Shown here: in pieces, positions 23,246 through 34,247 of the stretch
Layout of the letters: each line of letters begins with the position of its first letter
How positions within the stretch are numbered: the first letter of the stretch is position 1
Origin: Wyeomyia smithii
Lineage: Eukaryota; Arthropoda; Insecta; Diptera; Culicidae
Assembly (NCBI RefSeq): GCF_029784165.1
Contig: NC_073696.1
Coordinates: forward strand, 85,369,215-85,433,214
Length of the DNA stretch: 64,000 nucleotides
Direction: 5' to 3'
Made by a program: the position numbers and the translations under genes
Notes under the pieces: generated by a model
Databases searched by the model: none
What the model saw: the letters and a program-made list of their open reading frames with translations, nothing else
What the model was told of the DNA's origin: nothing

Positions 23246-24008
23246 AGGACCATCCATTAATGATGTCACGCATTTAGGGGGGGAGGAGGTTTCGATTATT
23301 GTGACATTTTGTGACATATGGGGTAGGGGGGGTTAGCTTGAGTGTGACATCACATTTCAACTCAAAAGAAATAAAGAAGACCTATACTACAGAGTTTAAC
23401 TCAGAATTATTTATGATACTTGCATCATTCATTCATAGTTCTATGATCTCTTTTTTTGTTTAAGATTTGCTTGAGATAAAATAAATGACAATTTTTTTTC
23501 GTTTAAAAAGCACAATGTTCGTTAGTTCTGTTTTACCGTGCATGAATGACAGCGTAATTTCTTTAATTTTTTTTGTCTCTCTTAATCCTATTAACATGTG
23601 GAGAAGATTTGGTTTGCGAACTGATTGGAGAGGAGGAACTAAATATGGATGGACTTTCTGTAATCAGCAATGATGCTGCAGTTACTGCCCCAGCTTTCTA
23701 TGTCGTCGATATGCGACTCCATCAACAGAATCTTTGGACTAAGGATTTAACGCCTTTTCTAGTTGTTTTTAATAGTCTTCTTTACTTCTTAGTTTCAGTA
23801 AAATCGTTCTAATTTCAAAAAAATGCATTTTATACAAATTTCTCAATTTTCAGTCAATTATAATCAAAGTAGGGGGGGGGGTGTATCAAAACGTGACGTA
23901 ATTAAGTGGGGGGGGGGGGTGTCAAGGAAGTTGTGACATTTGTGATAAGGGGGAGGGGGGGAGTTAATTTTTCCCAAATTTTGCGTGACATCATTGATGG
24001 ATGGTCCC
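23246..24008. mobile_element. TTA-flanked inverted-repeat element with G-rich blocks
   Basis: The ends AGGACCATCCATTAATGATG and, from the right, GGGACCATCCATCAATGATG form a terminal inverted repeat of about 27 bp continuing to TCACGC. They are flanked by TTA on each side (23243-23245, 24009-24011). Runs of G occur just inside both ends (23274-23330, 23870-23960). A TTA duplication fits the PIF/Harbinger type. No transposase is visible. It sits inside copy 2 of the 12059 element. Confidence 0.75.
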
Positions 24009-24011
24009 TTA

Positions 24012-24826
24012 GCTAGATTTATCCTGAATTGTGTAAAACAAAACATTTTTCACAACGCTTCCATATTCATCTCAAAACTTAAATCACTGCTCAATTATTC
24101 ATCTCACGACGCCCCTATATTCATCACACTTTCATGAATAAACGTAGCCGCAAACCATCGTAGTAGGTTACCTTGTTATTCGCTGTAGTTGTTTACGTGC
24201 AAAATTGGTAACGTAGGTAACCACTGAAGTGCTGTCGATTTATGTCAATTATGTCGGAATAATTCAACATTTTCAGTATGATTTGATCGTATTAACAAAA
24301 CTGATTTGGCAACTTTTGATTATCTTCAACGCAGTGAAAACAGATGAAAATACATACAGTTGAAATTTGGAATTTGTTACAATTCATTTTATATATTTCT
24401 GCTAATTAAAGTTTGTTTTTGGAAATCTGAGGTGAACATTTTAAAGATTGAAGTATTCTTAGTGTAGTGAGTGATTTTGTTTAGTGATTAATATAAAAAA
24501 GTGGTCCACTGATGATGAAAACAACTTTGTTTGGCTGCTGAACGAGTCCCGTTGTATCCGTATAAAGTAATGCGCGGATTTTGTTTTCTGGGGTAGGTGA
24601 TAGAACTGAATGAGTTTTAGAGTGCAGATGCCCGACTATAATATCAGATTTAGAGCTTTTAAGTGAGTTTTTGGGGATTCTTCATTATAAGAAATCTAAA
24701 GTGAACTAAGAAGAATCCATTCCATGGATTAGTAGATTGATTCAGTTAGAAAATATGCGTTTTTCCTGTTTTCATGTTGTATAAGATGAATATATGGGCT
24801 CAGATGAATAATGGAACAGTTCCCCT
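24012..24826. mobile_element. Second copy of the TA-flanked element, inverted and interrupted
   Basis: Reverse complement of most of 12059-13073. It runs from GATTTATCCTGAATT (matching 12925-12910) to the terminal GAATAATGGAACAGTTCCCC. The missing outer part is visible, diverged, to the left of the element inserted at 23246 (AGCATTG...AGTAAACTTA against its counterpart). The terminal TA duplication is not evident here, so this copy is older or damaged. Confidence 0.75.
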
Positions 24827-24868
24827 CATTGTTCTTCGATTTTTGAATGAAGAATTAAAAATCGTTCT

Positions 24869-24920
24869 AAATCGCTACAATGACAGTTGGTACATGGACT
24901 AACTGTCATTGTAGCGATTT
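24869..24920. repeat. Perfect 20-bp hairpin
   Basis: Arms 24869-24888 and 24901-24920 are exact reverse complements (AAATCGCTACAATGACAGTT) with a 12-nt spacer. A related, weaker hairpin is at 26717-26757. Probably the centre of a foldback miniature element; a small hairpin RNA is an alternative. Confidence 0.7.
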
Positions 24921-25171
24921 CGAGCAGATTTCGATCAGTTCTAATTCGTGATTTAAAAATTGAAGGACAGTGGTAGAAATTTTTTGAAATCACGTTTTGC
25001 TTAGAAAACTGATATAGCTAAACAATCCAATTGAAAAAAATACTAGCTGTTTTGATTTTTGTCCCGCGTTCCCATACATTGAACGCACTGTGAGTCGCTA
25101 GAAAATTCAAATTACCGGGAAACTACCGTTGCGCTTCCGGGTTGCTATACATCTGTTCCGCTAGAGCTTAA

Positions 25172-26391
25172 GGGGTAATATCTACCAAAAAATTTTTTTT
25201 CTTGTCATTTTTTTATTGGCTTAAATCATGCTAAAACTATCCTAGAATCAAAATCTACATCGCCCAAGTACTGATCTAAACCCAAATTTCATTCAAATCA
25301 ATTTTTACCGAACAACTTTCATGCTCCAAAAAACATTTTTCGTTTAAGTTGGCGATGCTCGTTTTTGTTTTTAATTTAGAGGCTTTGTAAACTAGTGGAA
25401 GTTACCTATGATCGATATCGTGTTTCAAATTTGTAGTATAGAGGTCGCTGCATCAAGTTTCGACCGTTACAGCGTCTCTACAGAACGTGTTTACTCACAA
25501 ATTCCATTTGCTTAGTCGATCAGCCGTTCTCGTTGTGTACGTTCTTTGTTTGAGTTTTTTGATACTTTTTAACTGTGAGGTATACTCAAAAGTATTTCAA
25601 TATGAGTGACAAGTTTGAGTTTTGTGTGGGATCGGACGCCAACTGCGTCAAAGTCACTGAGCGTCGCATGTCTGAAACCACGAAAGAGCGTAGGCGTAGC
25701 CTTAGATCAGATAAAATAAAAGGAAGAAGAGGAAGATAAAGCCCAGAAAGGACAACTTTACGGCACAGGGGTAGCTGACTGAAGGTTAAAAAATTATTAG
25801 GGGCTTTACTGTTGCGATTCTTAAGATTTATAGCAATTTGAAACTTTAAACGCGTTTTTGTCAAAACTCTGTTTTCAAAATCAGCGAGCAGTAGAACTGA
25901 AAAAGTTTACATCCGATTTACTTGAAATTTTCACTGTAGCTTCTTCATTAAATTATCTAGTGAAGTACACACGATTTTAGCGATTGATTAACAACAACTA
26001 AAGTTATAAACAATTAAAGTCAATTTTTTTTTGTCGAAACAGAACTTTTTTTTTCAAACCGTTGCCATTTTGCGAAGAAAAATTCTAAAAATATAATCAT
26101 GTGTACTTCACTAGCGACACTTTTGTAGATAAAGAAAAAAAAAATTGTTTTGGTTATAGGTGGAGCTGGGCACGACTGCTCGCCGCGGAACAACTTTAAA
26201 AAAAGCGATTCACGGCAATCCCTGCACAGCCGTCATTTTGTAACAAAAATAACAACAAAAATATTTTTTCTATTCTGCAAGAGTTGCTCAATCCAATGAT
26301 ATATTATTTATACACCTTACATCTCAAATGTCCTATAAAAAAGTTCATGAAAAAAGCCTTGTTTTTTTGAGCATTTGGTAGATATTACCCC
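25172..26391. mobile_element. TTAA-flanked inverted-repeat element
   Basis: The 1,220-bp segment begins GGGGTAATATCTACCAAA and ends with its reverse complement, flanked by TTAA on both sides (25168-25171, 26392-26395). TTAA is the piggyBac target, though a TA-type element with an AGGGG terminus would look the same. It has no full transposase; a 45-codon frame lies inside at 25602-25739. Confidence 0.75.
25602..25739 (+). CDS. Small ORF in the TTAA-flanked element
   Basis: Forty-five codons starting MSDKFEFCVGSDANC, containing TERRMSETTKERRRSLRS and ending KGRRGR, very rich in Arg and Lys in its second half. A long leader precedes it inside the element. I do not recognise it. It could be the N-terminal remnant of the element's transposase, a captured exon, or chance; the basic tail hints at nucleic-acid binding. 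Confidence 0.25.
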   Translation: MSDKFEFCVGSDANCVKVTERRMSETTKERRRSLRSDKIKGRRGR

Positions 26392-26395
26392 TTAA

Positions 26396-26960
26396 CTTGA
26401 ACTGGAACTTGTAGAAATTGGATGGAAAGTTAAAATAACTGTAATCTCTTGGACCATTCTTAGAAACGCAATTTTTAGTAACACGCTTCCGCATTTTCAC
26501 TCGAGCCAAAAATTTTACAAATCCATATAAATCAATTTACCGTACATGGGTGAACAGTTATTTAACACCTTTCGGGCAGTTTTTTATTCTTCATTTAAAA
26601 ATCAAAGGACAACGACAAACATTTTTAAAAATCACATTGTGTTCAGAAAACGCATCTTTTTCAAATGATATATAAAAACTAGTATTGCTTTAGGACCCAA
26701 TTGAAACTGCTCGAAATCGCTTGAATGAATGGCCGCCAATAACTGTCATTCAAGCGACTATGGACATTTTTAATTCTTCATTTAAAACCGAAGCAATTTA
26801 ACAAATCACGTTTTGCTTAGAATCGGAAATTAGTATATAGCTAAATATCCCAATAGAAACTGACTTTGTAAGTCTCTGATACCAATCAAATAAATCGTTC
26901 TGGTTTTGAATTTTGTTTCTTTTTTTTTTTGGGAAATTTTAACTTTTTTGATTTTTATCT
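26396..26960. repeat. Dispersed repeat with a second hairpin related to 24869-24920
   Basis: A perfect 12-bp inverted repeat (26717-26728, 26746-26757) within an AACTGTCATT context like that at 24881-24910. The phrase ATCACGTTTTGCTTAGAA recurs at both sites (about 24990 and 26805). The two may be copies of one foldback element, with the TTAA element inserted between or into them. Confidence 0.4.
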
Positions 26961-29900
26961 CCCCATGATCCAATCATCAACTGTATCGAGTCTAGTGTAG
27001 TTGTTATGAAAAAAAAATAAGAAATTTAGCTTTGACTTTCAATTATTTAAAACCTCATTTTTTTTTCTTTGATAAAAAAGGTTTTTTTCCCGGTATATGT
27101 TCTCTTATTTGGAAAGACAGAATTGTTATCTGCAGTTTTGCCAAATACGTCACATCGATTAAACAAAACATTCTAGCTTCAACAATATTTGTAATTATCA
27201 ATTTTCTTTTTACATGAACCATTTGCACAAATTAGTTGCGATTGAAAAAAAAATACAACCAATAGCACGAAACAAAATTTGAAACAATTATGCTGAGTTC
27301 CAGCCAGATCAAAAATAGTGGAATTGCGCCTATAGCGAAAAGCTAACTAATTGTAGTACATTAAAGATGGTAAATTAATTCCAAATTAGACAAAGAACGG
27401 TGGTTTTTTGTGCACCTTTTCTAACACAAATCCATCATGACGGAGCAACTACGAAATGTGCAATCGGTCTAACACAAGTTAAAATCCAATTTTATTGTTG
27501 AATGTTTGGCGGAGAACTTGCACCAACAAAAAGCTGTCAGTTAAACAATTGTGTTAATGTTCTCGGTCTAACAGCGAAATCACATTAAAATTGTAGATTA
27601 CGAGATAGAGAGAGAGAGTTGGCGACAAATGGGAACCTAACACCCCGTATGTACGAGAAAATTATCGAATTAGCTAATTCAATTCTACAGTCAATACAGA
27701 AATTTTTAATTTGTTACTTTAAAAAAATCAAATCTCTGCATTTAAACCAACAAATACATTCATGTGAATGTTAATTTGGATTGTGGGAATTTGCGACAAG
27801 CAATTCTACCTTAGTATCGAACAAAGTGTTGCTCAAAAGTGTCCTACCACGTGAGTACGGTTGACATAAAAGGACCCACATCAGGAAAACGTAATAAGAG
27901 TGGAAGGCTATGAGATCATCAATATAATCAATTTGCACAACGGCGTTAAGACAAAAAAAACTGGCTGCTGTATTTCTTCTTCCAATGTTCGAAATAGGTG
28001 CCACAAATAACATGTATGAAGTTTTACTCATTGATAAAGTATCAACAAACGTTTTATAAAATTTTTTAGGTAAATTTTGAGCAGTTTTGCCCGATTTGAA
28101 AACTAACAGAGAAGATCTTCGCAGACATGTAATATAATAATGCTAGAGCTAACAAATCTTCGTCGTCTACAACTTTTAATTTTTAAACTATATTGTTCAC
28201 CATCCGTTCGTCACTCAAATTATTTATGCCATGCTCAACTGACATCATAACGCAAGAGCTGCCGGCGCGGTATTATTTGAACTGTGGGAAGCCGAACGAC
28301 GGGTAATTTGACTCAGCCGTCTCGGTGGCGTTTGGATTACGTGACCTGTGCTTTGCACCTTCCATAGGCAACCTGAATGGAGGTTTAAATTTACAACTAC
28401 TGTACCATATGTACACTAAAGCGAGAGACACTTCACCACGCGTCAGTGTTCTAGTGAATAACGTGGGGCAAGGATCTAAACTTTCGCTTCTCTGGCTTCT
28501 TTCAATTGGTAGAAGGTATATTCTACCTATGTACCATGTACACCACCAAACAATTTCCGTAGGGATCGGGTTCGGAAGAGATAGTTGTTAGTTGCAGTTC
28601 TGTTCGGATGGAATACCTTCAATAGGTGAAAGTACAGCTAGCAAATATTATCAATTTATTCAACCCAGAGGCATAATCAAGTTGCGACAAAAATGTTTGC
28701 TGAATAATGATGTTTTCCCAATTATTACGATCGAGTTATTTATTTTTTGTGATTTGGAACAGAATGATTTAACGAGCAATATTTTTACCTTACCTTACAT
28801 TACATTTCAATATTTAGAAAATATTCAGTAGCATACATCTATTTTGCCGTTATTTCAATATGCAGCAAATTACCCAACTTGAACGTAAATCGCGTGCCCT
28901 GAGGAATCCCGTATTGTAAACGAAACCATAACGAAATGACCTCGCTACACGAGAATACCACATTTCCTTCCAACCTGATGGTGAACTTGATACCATTAAA
29001 ATGTTGCCGACGAATCATGGCTAGGCGTGAGAGCTACTTACTAGCTTCGTACATTTAGATTTCGTCACACCGTGCTTCGCTGTTTTCCTCGAAACGGGAC
29101 GAATCTTACTCAGGTACGCCAGTAAAATCCTTGCTCAAGATGATGAATAAATAAAATTCATTCCAACTCTGATGGATGATTGCGGTTATCTAAAATGCTG
29201 GAAGGATCCATGTGAGCTACTGTGAGAGATTGCTAGCGTGATGAGTTCCATTTGCACTGGGAATAGCGAAAAGACCGCCTTCTAGGCTTACTTAGACCAG
29301 TTCTGGAACGTGGTTGTTTGTTTTATGGCACCGGCCGGCGATTCTGCAGAACACTAAAGCCGCTTATTATGCGGGGGATACGTGGCGCGTAATGAAAACA
29401 ACGTATATTGCGAAATCCGTTCTAAAAACAAATTGTTCTGAAGAAGGTTTTCATTTATGTCTGCCGAAAGCTTTTGAAAAAGGTTCCTAAACAGAGACAG
29501 TTACTCCTGCGAATCAAGAATAAAACCAGGAACAAATAGAAAAGGCCAAGTCATTCAGTAAATACACCCGCGGAAAAAATGACTCTTTTTTAAATTCACG
29601 TAGAAAAGTGCGTAAATTTCGAAATCCACATAGAAAGTAACTTTAGTATATATTGTACTTCAAGTTTCTAACATTATTTATTACATTCGTTAGAAACAGG
29701 TAGGTAAAACGTAGCAAATTGCTTGTTTTGTGCAGAAAGAGAGAACTTTACACAAACATTACGCTAGAAACGCATACGGTCAGCTTTTATTTAGTGTTCT
29801 TGGGATTTTTTCGCCAGTAAAATACTTTTATTTCATTCGGCACTGTACACTTGATTTCGACGCTACGTAATTGTGATATTATGTATGTAATGGAGGCTTT

Positions 29901-30539
29901 CAACGTGCCTCTAACTGGATTTGCTACATGTATTGTCATGGTGAAAAATGCTGGAATAATTAGTATAAAGTAATAGAACTTTAAACAAGACTGAAAACTT
30001 AAACTATTAAATTTAGTTTTTCAATGCGAAACGACCAATATTTTACTATTTCTGCCCCGCCTGATCTATTATTCAACCCCAAACATCTATGTGGAATAAA
30101 ACTCAACCGTAATCGACATTGTTCAACATGAAAAATTCAGAAATGTAGGAATCTTGAGTTGTTCCAGTGTTGCAAGAAACCGACAATATATCCACCTGCC
30201 TGTAAAGTTGTGGCTGGCACCGTTATTGGTCTATAAAAAGTTGGGTTATTGTACAATGTACGGTAAGGAGGAATGATCACTTCTAGTCTCGAACGCATAC
30301 GGTTGCTACTCATCGATATGTACAGTCAGAACTAAACTAAGCTTCTGAAGCTCCGTAACCAACGATTTAAAAATGAGTTTCGTTATTAGAAGATTGTGCG
30401 CTCAAATTTGTATAGAAAAAATAAAAGGTTAATTCTAAATACTAAGGCAATCAAGCCGAAACAATAAATTCAATAAATGCGCGACCAGAGCGTAAACAAA
30501 AAACAGCCCTAATACGACTAATGCGGACTTCCGCTACAG
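26961..30539. other. No gene seen
   Basis: A (GA)n tract of about 20 bp is at 27602-27621, and a CAAATACGTCACATCG repeat relic near 27145. Frames up to 92 codons (for example 28325-28591) show no recognisable motif. Nothing else could be supported in 3.6 kb. Confidence 0.4.
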
Positions 30540-31015
30540 TTGCTCTATTCGCAATCAATGACAGTGCCATCCAGCCGAAGTGTAACTCGTCAGTGAAAAT
30601 TATTAGATTTTACCAAGCCGCCGCGATTCCACCAACGCTAGATCATCATGCAAGCGCCAGCAAGATTCGGCGGCACGATAATTCTTTATCACGGAATTAA
30701 GACATTCATTCCCAGCACGAACTGGGAATGGATTTGTGGCACCAAAGAGCGACACCATAGCGGAGGAATAATAGCGTTGTTCGTTTGCCTGGAGCTGTCT
30801 GCAATGAATGTGCCCCGAAAGTGCCGAAACACGTGTTTCGCTAATTAGAATTTATGTTCCAGCCGCCAATACGATTGGCCATGAACAGCTCGAGGGAACG
30901 TCGCAGATAGCTAGAAAGTGCCAACTGTCGTTTTTAGTACGGATATTAGACGACGACCTTGTAGCGTATAGAACGCCGATGACGACTGATGGCGACGTGA
31001 CGGTGGCATTCTAAT
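30540..31015. other. GC-elevated island of unknown role
   Basis: This block is clearly richer in G, C and CpG than its surroundings, ending abruptly before AT-rich DNA at 31016. Two overlapping plus-strand frames (30648-30848 and 30808-31014) have no known motif. It could be an untranslated exon, a regulatory element or an old gene fragment. Confidence 0.2.
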
Positions 31016-31332
31016 TTGTCTTTTTAATTTATTTTAGTTTTCGATTAGAATGCGGCCCCCGTTTTCTTGTTTATGCCTTGTACGTTGCACTAGGGATGGT
31101 ATGAATAATGTACAGATTGATACAGTTTACCGTTGAAGCCAAATGTGGTAGAAATAATGGGAATAAATTTGTTAGGAATCTATTAGAAACAATGACAACA
31201 ATCCTAGGGAACGATGATTACAATGTAGCGAGACTGTTAAGCAAAGTAATGAAAACGGAATGGTGTCCTAAAGGAGGGACAAGATTGTGAATGGAACAAT
31301 AAACGAAAGTGAAAGTCGTCAACGTTAATGCT

Positions 31333-31346
31333 ACCAACCGATGCTT
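31333..31346. repeat. Target-site duplication, 3' side of the full LINE
   Basis: ACCAACCGATGCTT matches 35758-35771 exactly. The last two T may belong to the poly(T), so the duplication is 12-14 bp. Confidence 0.9.
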
Positions 31347-31365
31347 TTTTTTTTTTTTTTTTTTT
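31345..31365 (-). other. LINE poly(A) tail
   Basis: Twenty-one consecutive T on the plus strand are the poly(A) tail of the minus-strand LINE. Its length without interruption supports a young insertion. Confidence 0.9.
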
Positions 31366-31586
31366 AAGGGGGGATTTGTTAGTAGCTTAAGTATTTATGA
31401 TAAATATTAGTAAATAATGAGTATGTGTGTCCAATCACAAATGGTGACTTCTCAACACTGTTAGAAATTTGTAATTTTAATTGTTAGGATTTGTTTGCTT
31501 TCGCAATTAGGACTTATCATTCGTAGGGATTTAAACCTACTTGTCAGAAAAGGGGAAGTAAACTTACAACTAACTTAATTGCTAAC

Positions 31587-34247
31587 TTATTGGCTATAAA
31601 GAGAGCTTATTGTAGCAATTGAGGATTGCAACGATTTTTGTCGAAAATTGTTAATAATTTTATTTGACATAGCTTCTAATGGTTCAACACCAGTAAGTCT
31701 ATGTAATTCGAGTGTACCAAACCAAGGAGGACGCTTCAAAATCATTTTCAGAATTTTATTCTGAATCCTTTGGAGCGTTTTCTTCCTTGTTGAACAGCAA
31801 CTTGACCAGATCGGTACAGCATAAAGCATTGCTGGTCTAAAAATTTGTTTGTAAATCAAAAGTTTGTTCTTCAAACAAAGTTTAGAATTCCTGTTAATGA
31901 GAGGATATAAACATCTCGTATATTTGATGCACTTGGCTTGTATACTCTCAATGTGCTCTTTGAAAATAAGTTTTTTATCATAAATTAGTCCCAAGTACTT
32001 AACCTTGTCGGACCAACTTAAAATAACCCCATTCATCTTGACAACGTGATTATTGTTTGGCTTGAGGAAAGAAGCCCTAGGCTTATGCGGAAAAATTATC
32101 ATTTGAGTTTTAGAAGCATTGGGAGAGATTTTCCACTTTTGCAAGTAGGAAGAAAAAATATCTAAACTTTTCTGCAATCGACTGCATATGACACGAAGAC
32201 TTTTTCCTTTTACGGAAATGCTTGTGTCATCGCAGAACAATGACTTTGTGCATCCTGGAGGCAAATCAGGAAGATCTGAAGTGAATATGTTGTACAGGAC
32301 TGGACCCAAGACTGAACCTTGAGATACACCTGCTCTGACAGGAAATCTATCAGATTTTGAATTCTGATAGACAACCTGCAGAGTTCGATCAGTAAGATAA
32401 TTTTTTAAAATTTTGATTAGGAAAATTGGAAAATTAAAAGTTTGCAATTTCGCAATCAAACCTTTATGCCAAACACTGTCGAATGCTTTTTCTATGTCTA
32501 AAAGAGCAGCTCCAGTGGAATAACCTTCAGATTTGTTAGCTCGTATCATATTAGTAACTCTGAGCAATTGATGAGTTGTGGAATGCCCATGGCGAAATCC
32601 AAACTGTTCATTTGCAAAAATTGAATTTTCGTTGATGTGTGACATCATTCTGTTAAGAATAACTCTCTCAAACAGTTTACTTATTGAAGAAAGCAAACTG
32701 ATTGGTCGATAACTTGAAACTTCAGCTGGGTTCTTATCCGGTTTTAAAATGGGAGTAATTTTTGCATTTTTCCATAATTTGGGAAAATATGCAATTTTGA
32801 AGCAGCAATTGAAAATTTTCACTAAAAAATCCATTGTGCTCTCAGGGAGATGTTTGATTAGTATATTAAAGATTCCATCGTCACCAGGTGCTTTCATATT
32901 TTTGAAATTTTTAATAATTGATTTAATCTCATTCAAGTTAGTTTCAATTATTTCTGCAGGTAAAAAATTCTGGGAAGAAATTAAATCAAATTGACGTGTG
33001 ACTTCATTCTCAATTGGACTCACAAAATTCAAATTTGAGTTATGAACACTCTCAAACTGCTGAGCAAGTCTTTGAGCCTTTTGTTCATTGGATACAAGAA
33101 AACGTTCACCATCTTTTAAAACTGGAATAGGCTTTGAAGGTTTCTTAAGAATCTTCGACAGCTTCCAAAATGGTTTTGAATATGGTTTCAATTTTTCAAC
33201 TTTAGTCTCAAAATTTTGATTTCTAAGAAGAGTAAATCTATGTTTAATCTCTTTCTGTAAATCTTTATAAATAGTTTTAAAAACAGGGTCACGAGAACGT
33301 TGATATTGACGTCTGCGGACATTTTTCAAACGAATTAGAAGTTGATGATTTTCGTCAATTATTGGTGAATCAAATTTCACTTGAGCCTTTGGAACAGAAT
33401 AATTCCTGGCATCAACAATTGCACATTTTAATGCTTCCAAAGCGGAATCAATATTCACTTCGTTTTGCAAATCAAGCTCATTATTGAAATTTCTCTCAAT
33501 ATGAGTTTTGTATCTTTCCCAATTAGCCTTGTTATAATTAAAAACAGAGCTCATAGGGTTTAAAACTGATTCATGTGATAAAGAAAAAGTTATTGGAAGA
33601 TGGTCAGAATCAAAGTCAGCATGTGTGATCAAATCACTACATACATGACTTTGATCTGTTAGCACCAAATCAATTGTTGAAGGGTTTCTTACAGAAGAAA
33701 AGCATGTAGGACTATTCGGAGACAAAATAGAATAGTATCCTGAAGAACAATCATTGAATAAAATTTTGCCATTGGAATTACTTTGAGAATTATTCCATGA
33801 ACGATGTTCAGCGTTAAAATCGCCGATTATAAAAAATTTCGAACGATTTCTGGTGAGTTTTTGTAAATCACCTTTAAAATAATTTTTGTGCTCGCGTGTG
33901 CATTGAAATGGTAAATATGCTGCGGCAATAAATAAAATCCCAAGTTCAGTTTGAACTTCAATTCCCAAAGTTTCAATAACTTTCGTCTCAAGATGGGGAA
34001 GAGCACGATGTTTGATTCGGCGATGAATAACAATTGCAACTCCACCGCCGGAACCTTGAATCCTATCATATCTATGAACCACGTAATTGGGATCATATTT
34101 TAATTTTATGTGAGGTTTCAAAAATGTTTCAGTAATAATTGCAATATGCACATTATTTACTGTTAAAAAATTAAAAAGCTCATTCTCATTGGCCTTCAAT
34201 GAGCGAGCATTCCAATTTAATATTTTAATTGTTTTATTTAAAATCAT
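31587..34247 (-). CDS. LINE ORF2: AP-type endonuclease and reverse transcriptase
   Basis: An 886-residue polyprotein that nicks target DNA and copies the element's RNA onto it. The N-terminal endonuclease (about 8-235) shows its motifs in order: LNWNARSL, ITETFL, GSGGGVAIV, the IIGDFNAEH box, TIDLVLT and SDHLPI. The reverse transcriptase (about 470-740) has ITPILKP, SYRPISLLSSISKLFERV, GFRHGHSTTHQLLR, LDIEKAFDSVWH (motif A), GVSQGSVLGP (motif B), LFCDDTSISVKG (motif C) and KYLGLIYDKKL. The aspartate pair is intact; the usual YADD reads FCDD, which I believe is tolerated in mosquito Jockey elements. The C-terminal part has the WSSCC and IQNKILKMI region typical of the clade. No RNase H. The start ATG overlaps the end of ORF1 by 14 nt in another frame, so translation probably couples to ORF1. 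The length is normal for the family. Confidence 0.95.
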   Translation of the reverse strand: MILNKTIKILNWNARSLKANENELFNFLTVNNVHIAIITETFLKPHIKLKYDPNYVVHRYDRIQGSGGGVAIVIHRRIKHRALPHLETKVIETLGIEVQTELGILFIAAAYLPFQCTREHKNYFKGDLQKLTRNRSKFFIIGDFNAEHRSWNNSQSNSNGKILFNDCSSGYYSILSPNSPTCFSSVRNPSTIDLVLTDQSHVCSDLITHADFDSDHLPITFSLSHESVLNPMSSVFNYNKANWERYKTHIERNFNNELDLQNEVNIDSALEALKCAIVDARNYSVPKAQVKFDSPIIDENHQLLIRLKNVRRRQYQRSRDPVFKTIYKDLQKEIKHRFTLLRNQNFETKVEKLKPYSKPFWKLSKILKKPSKPIPVLKDGERFLVSNEQKAQRLAQQFESVHNSNLNFVSPIENEVTRQFDLISSQNFLPAEIIETNLNEIKSIIKNFKNMKAPGDDGIFNILIKHLPESTMDFLVKIFNCCFKIAYFPKLWKNAKITPILKPDKNPAEVSSYRPISLLSSISKLFERVILNRMMSHINENSIFANEQFGFRHGHSTTHQLLRVTNMIRANKSEGYSTGAALLDIEKAFDSVWHKGLIAKLQTFNFPIFLIKILKNYLTDRTLQVVYQNSKSDRFPVRAGVSQGSVLGPVLYNIFTSDLPDLPPGCTKSLFCDDTSISVKGKSLRVICSRLQKSLDIFSSYLQKWKISPNASKTQMIIFPHKPRASFLKPNNNHVVKMNGVILSWSDKVKYLGLIYDKKLIFKEHIESIQAKCIKYTRCLYPLINRNSKLCLKNKLLIYKQIFRPAMLYAVPIWSSCCSTRKKTLQRIQNKILKMILKRPPWFGTLELHRLTGVEPLEAMSNKIINNFRQKSLQSSIATISSLYSQ

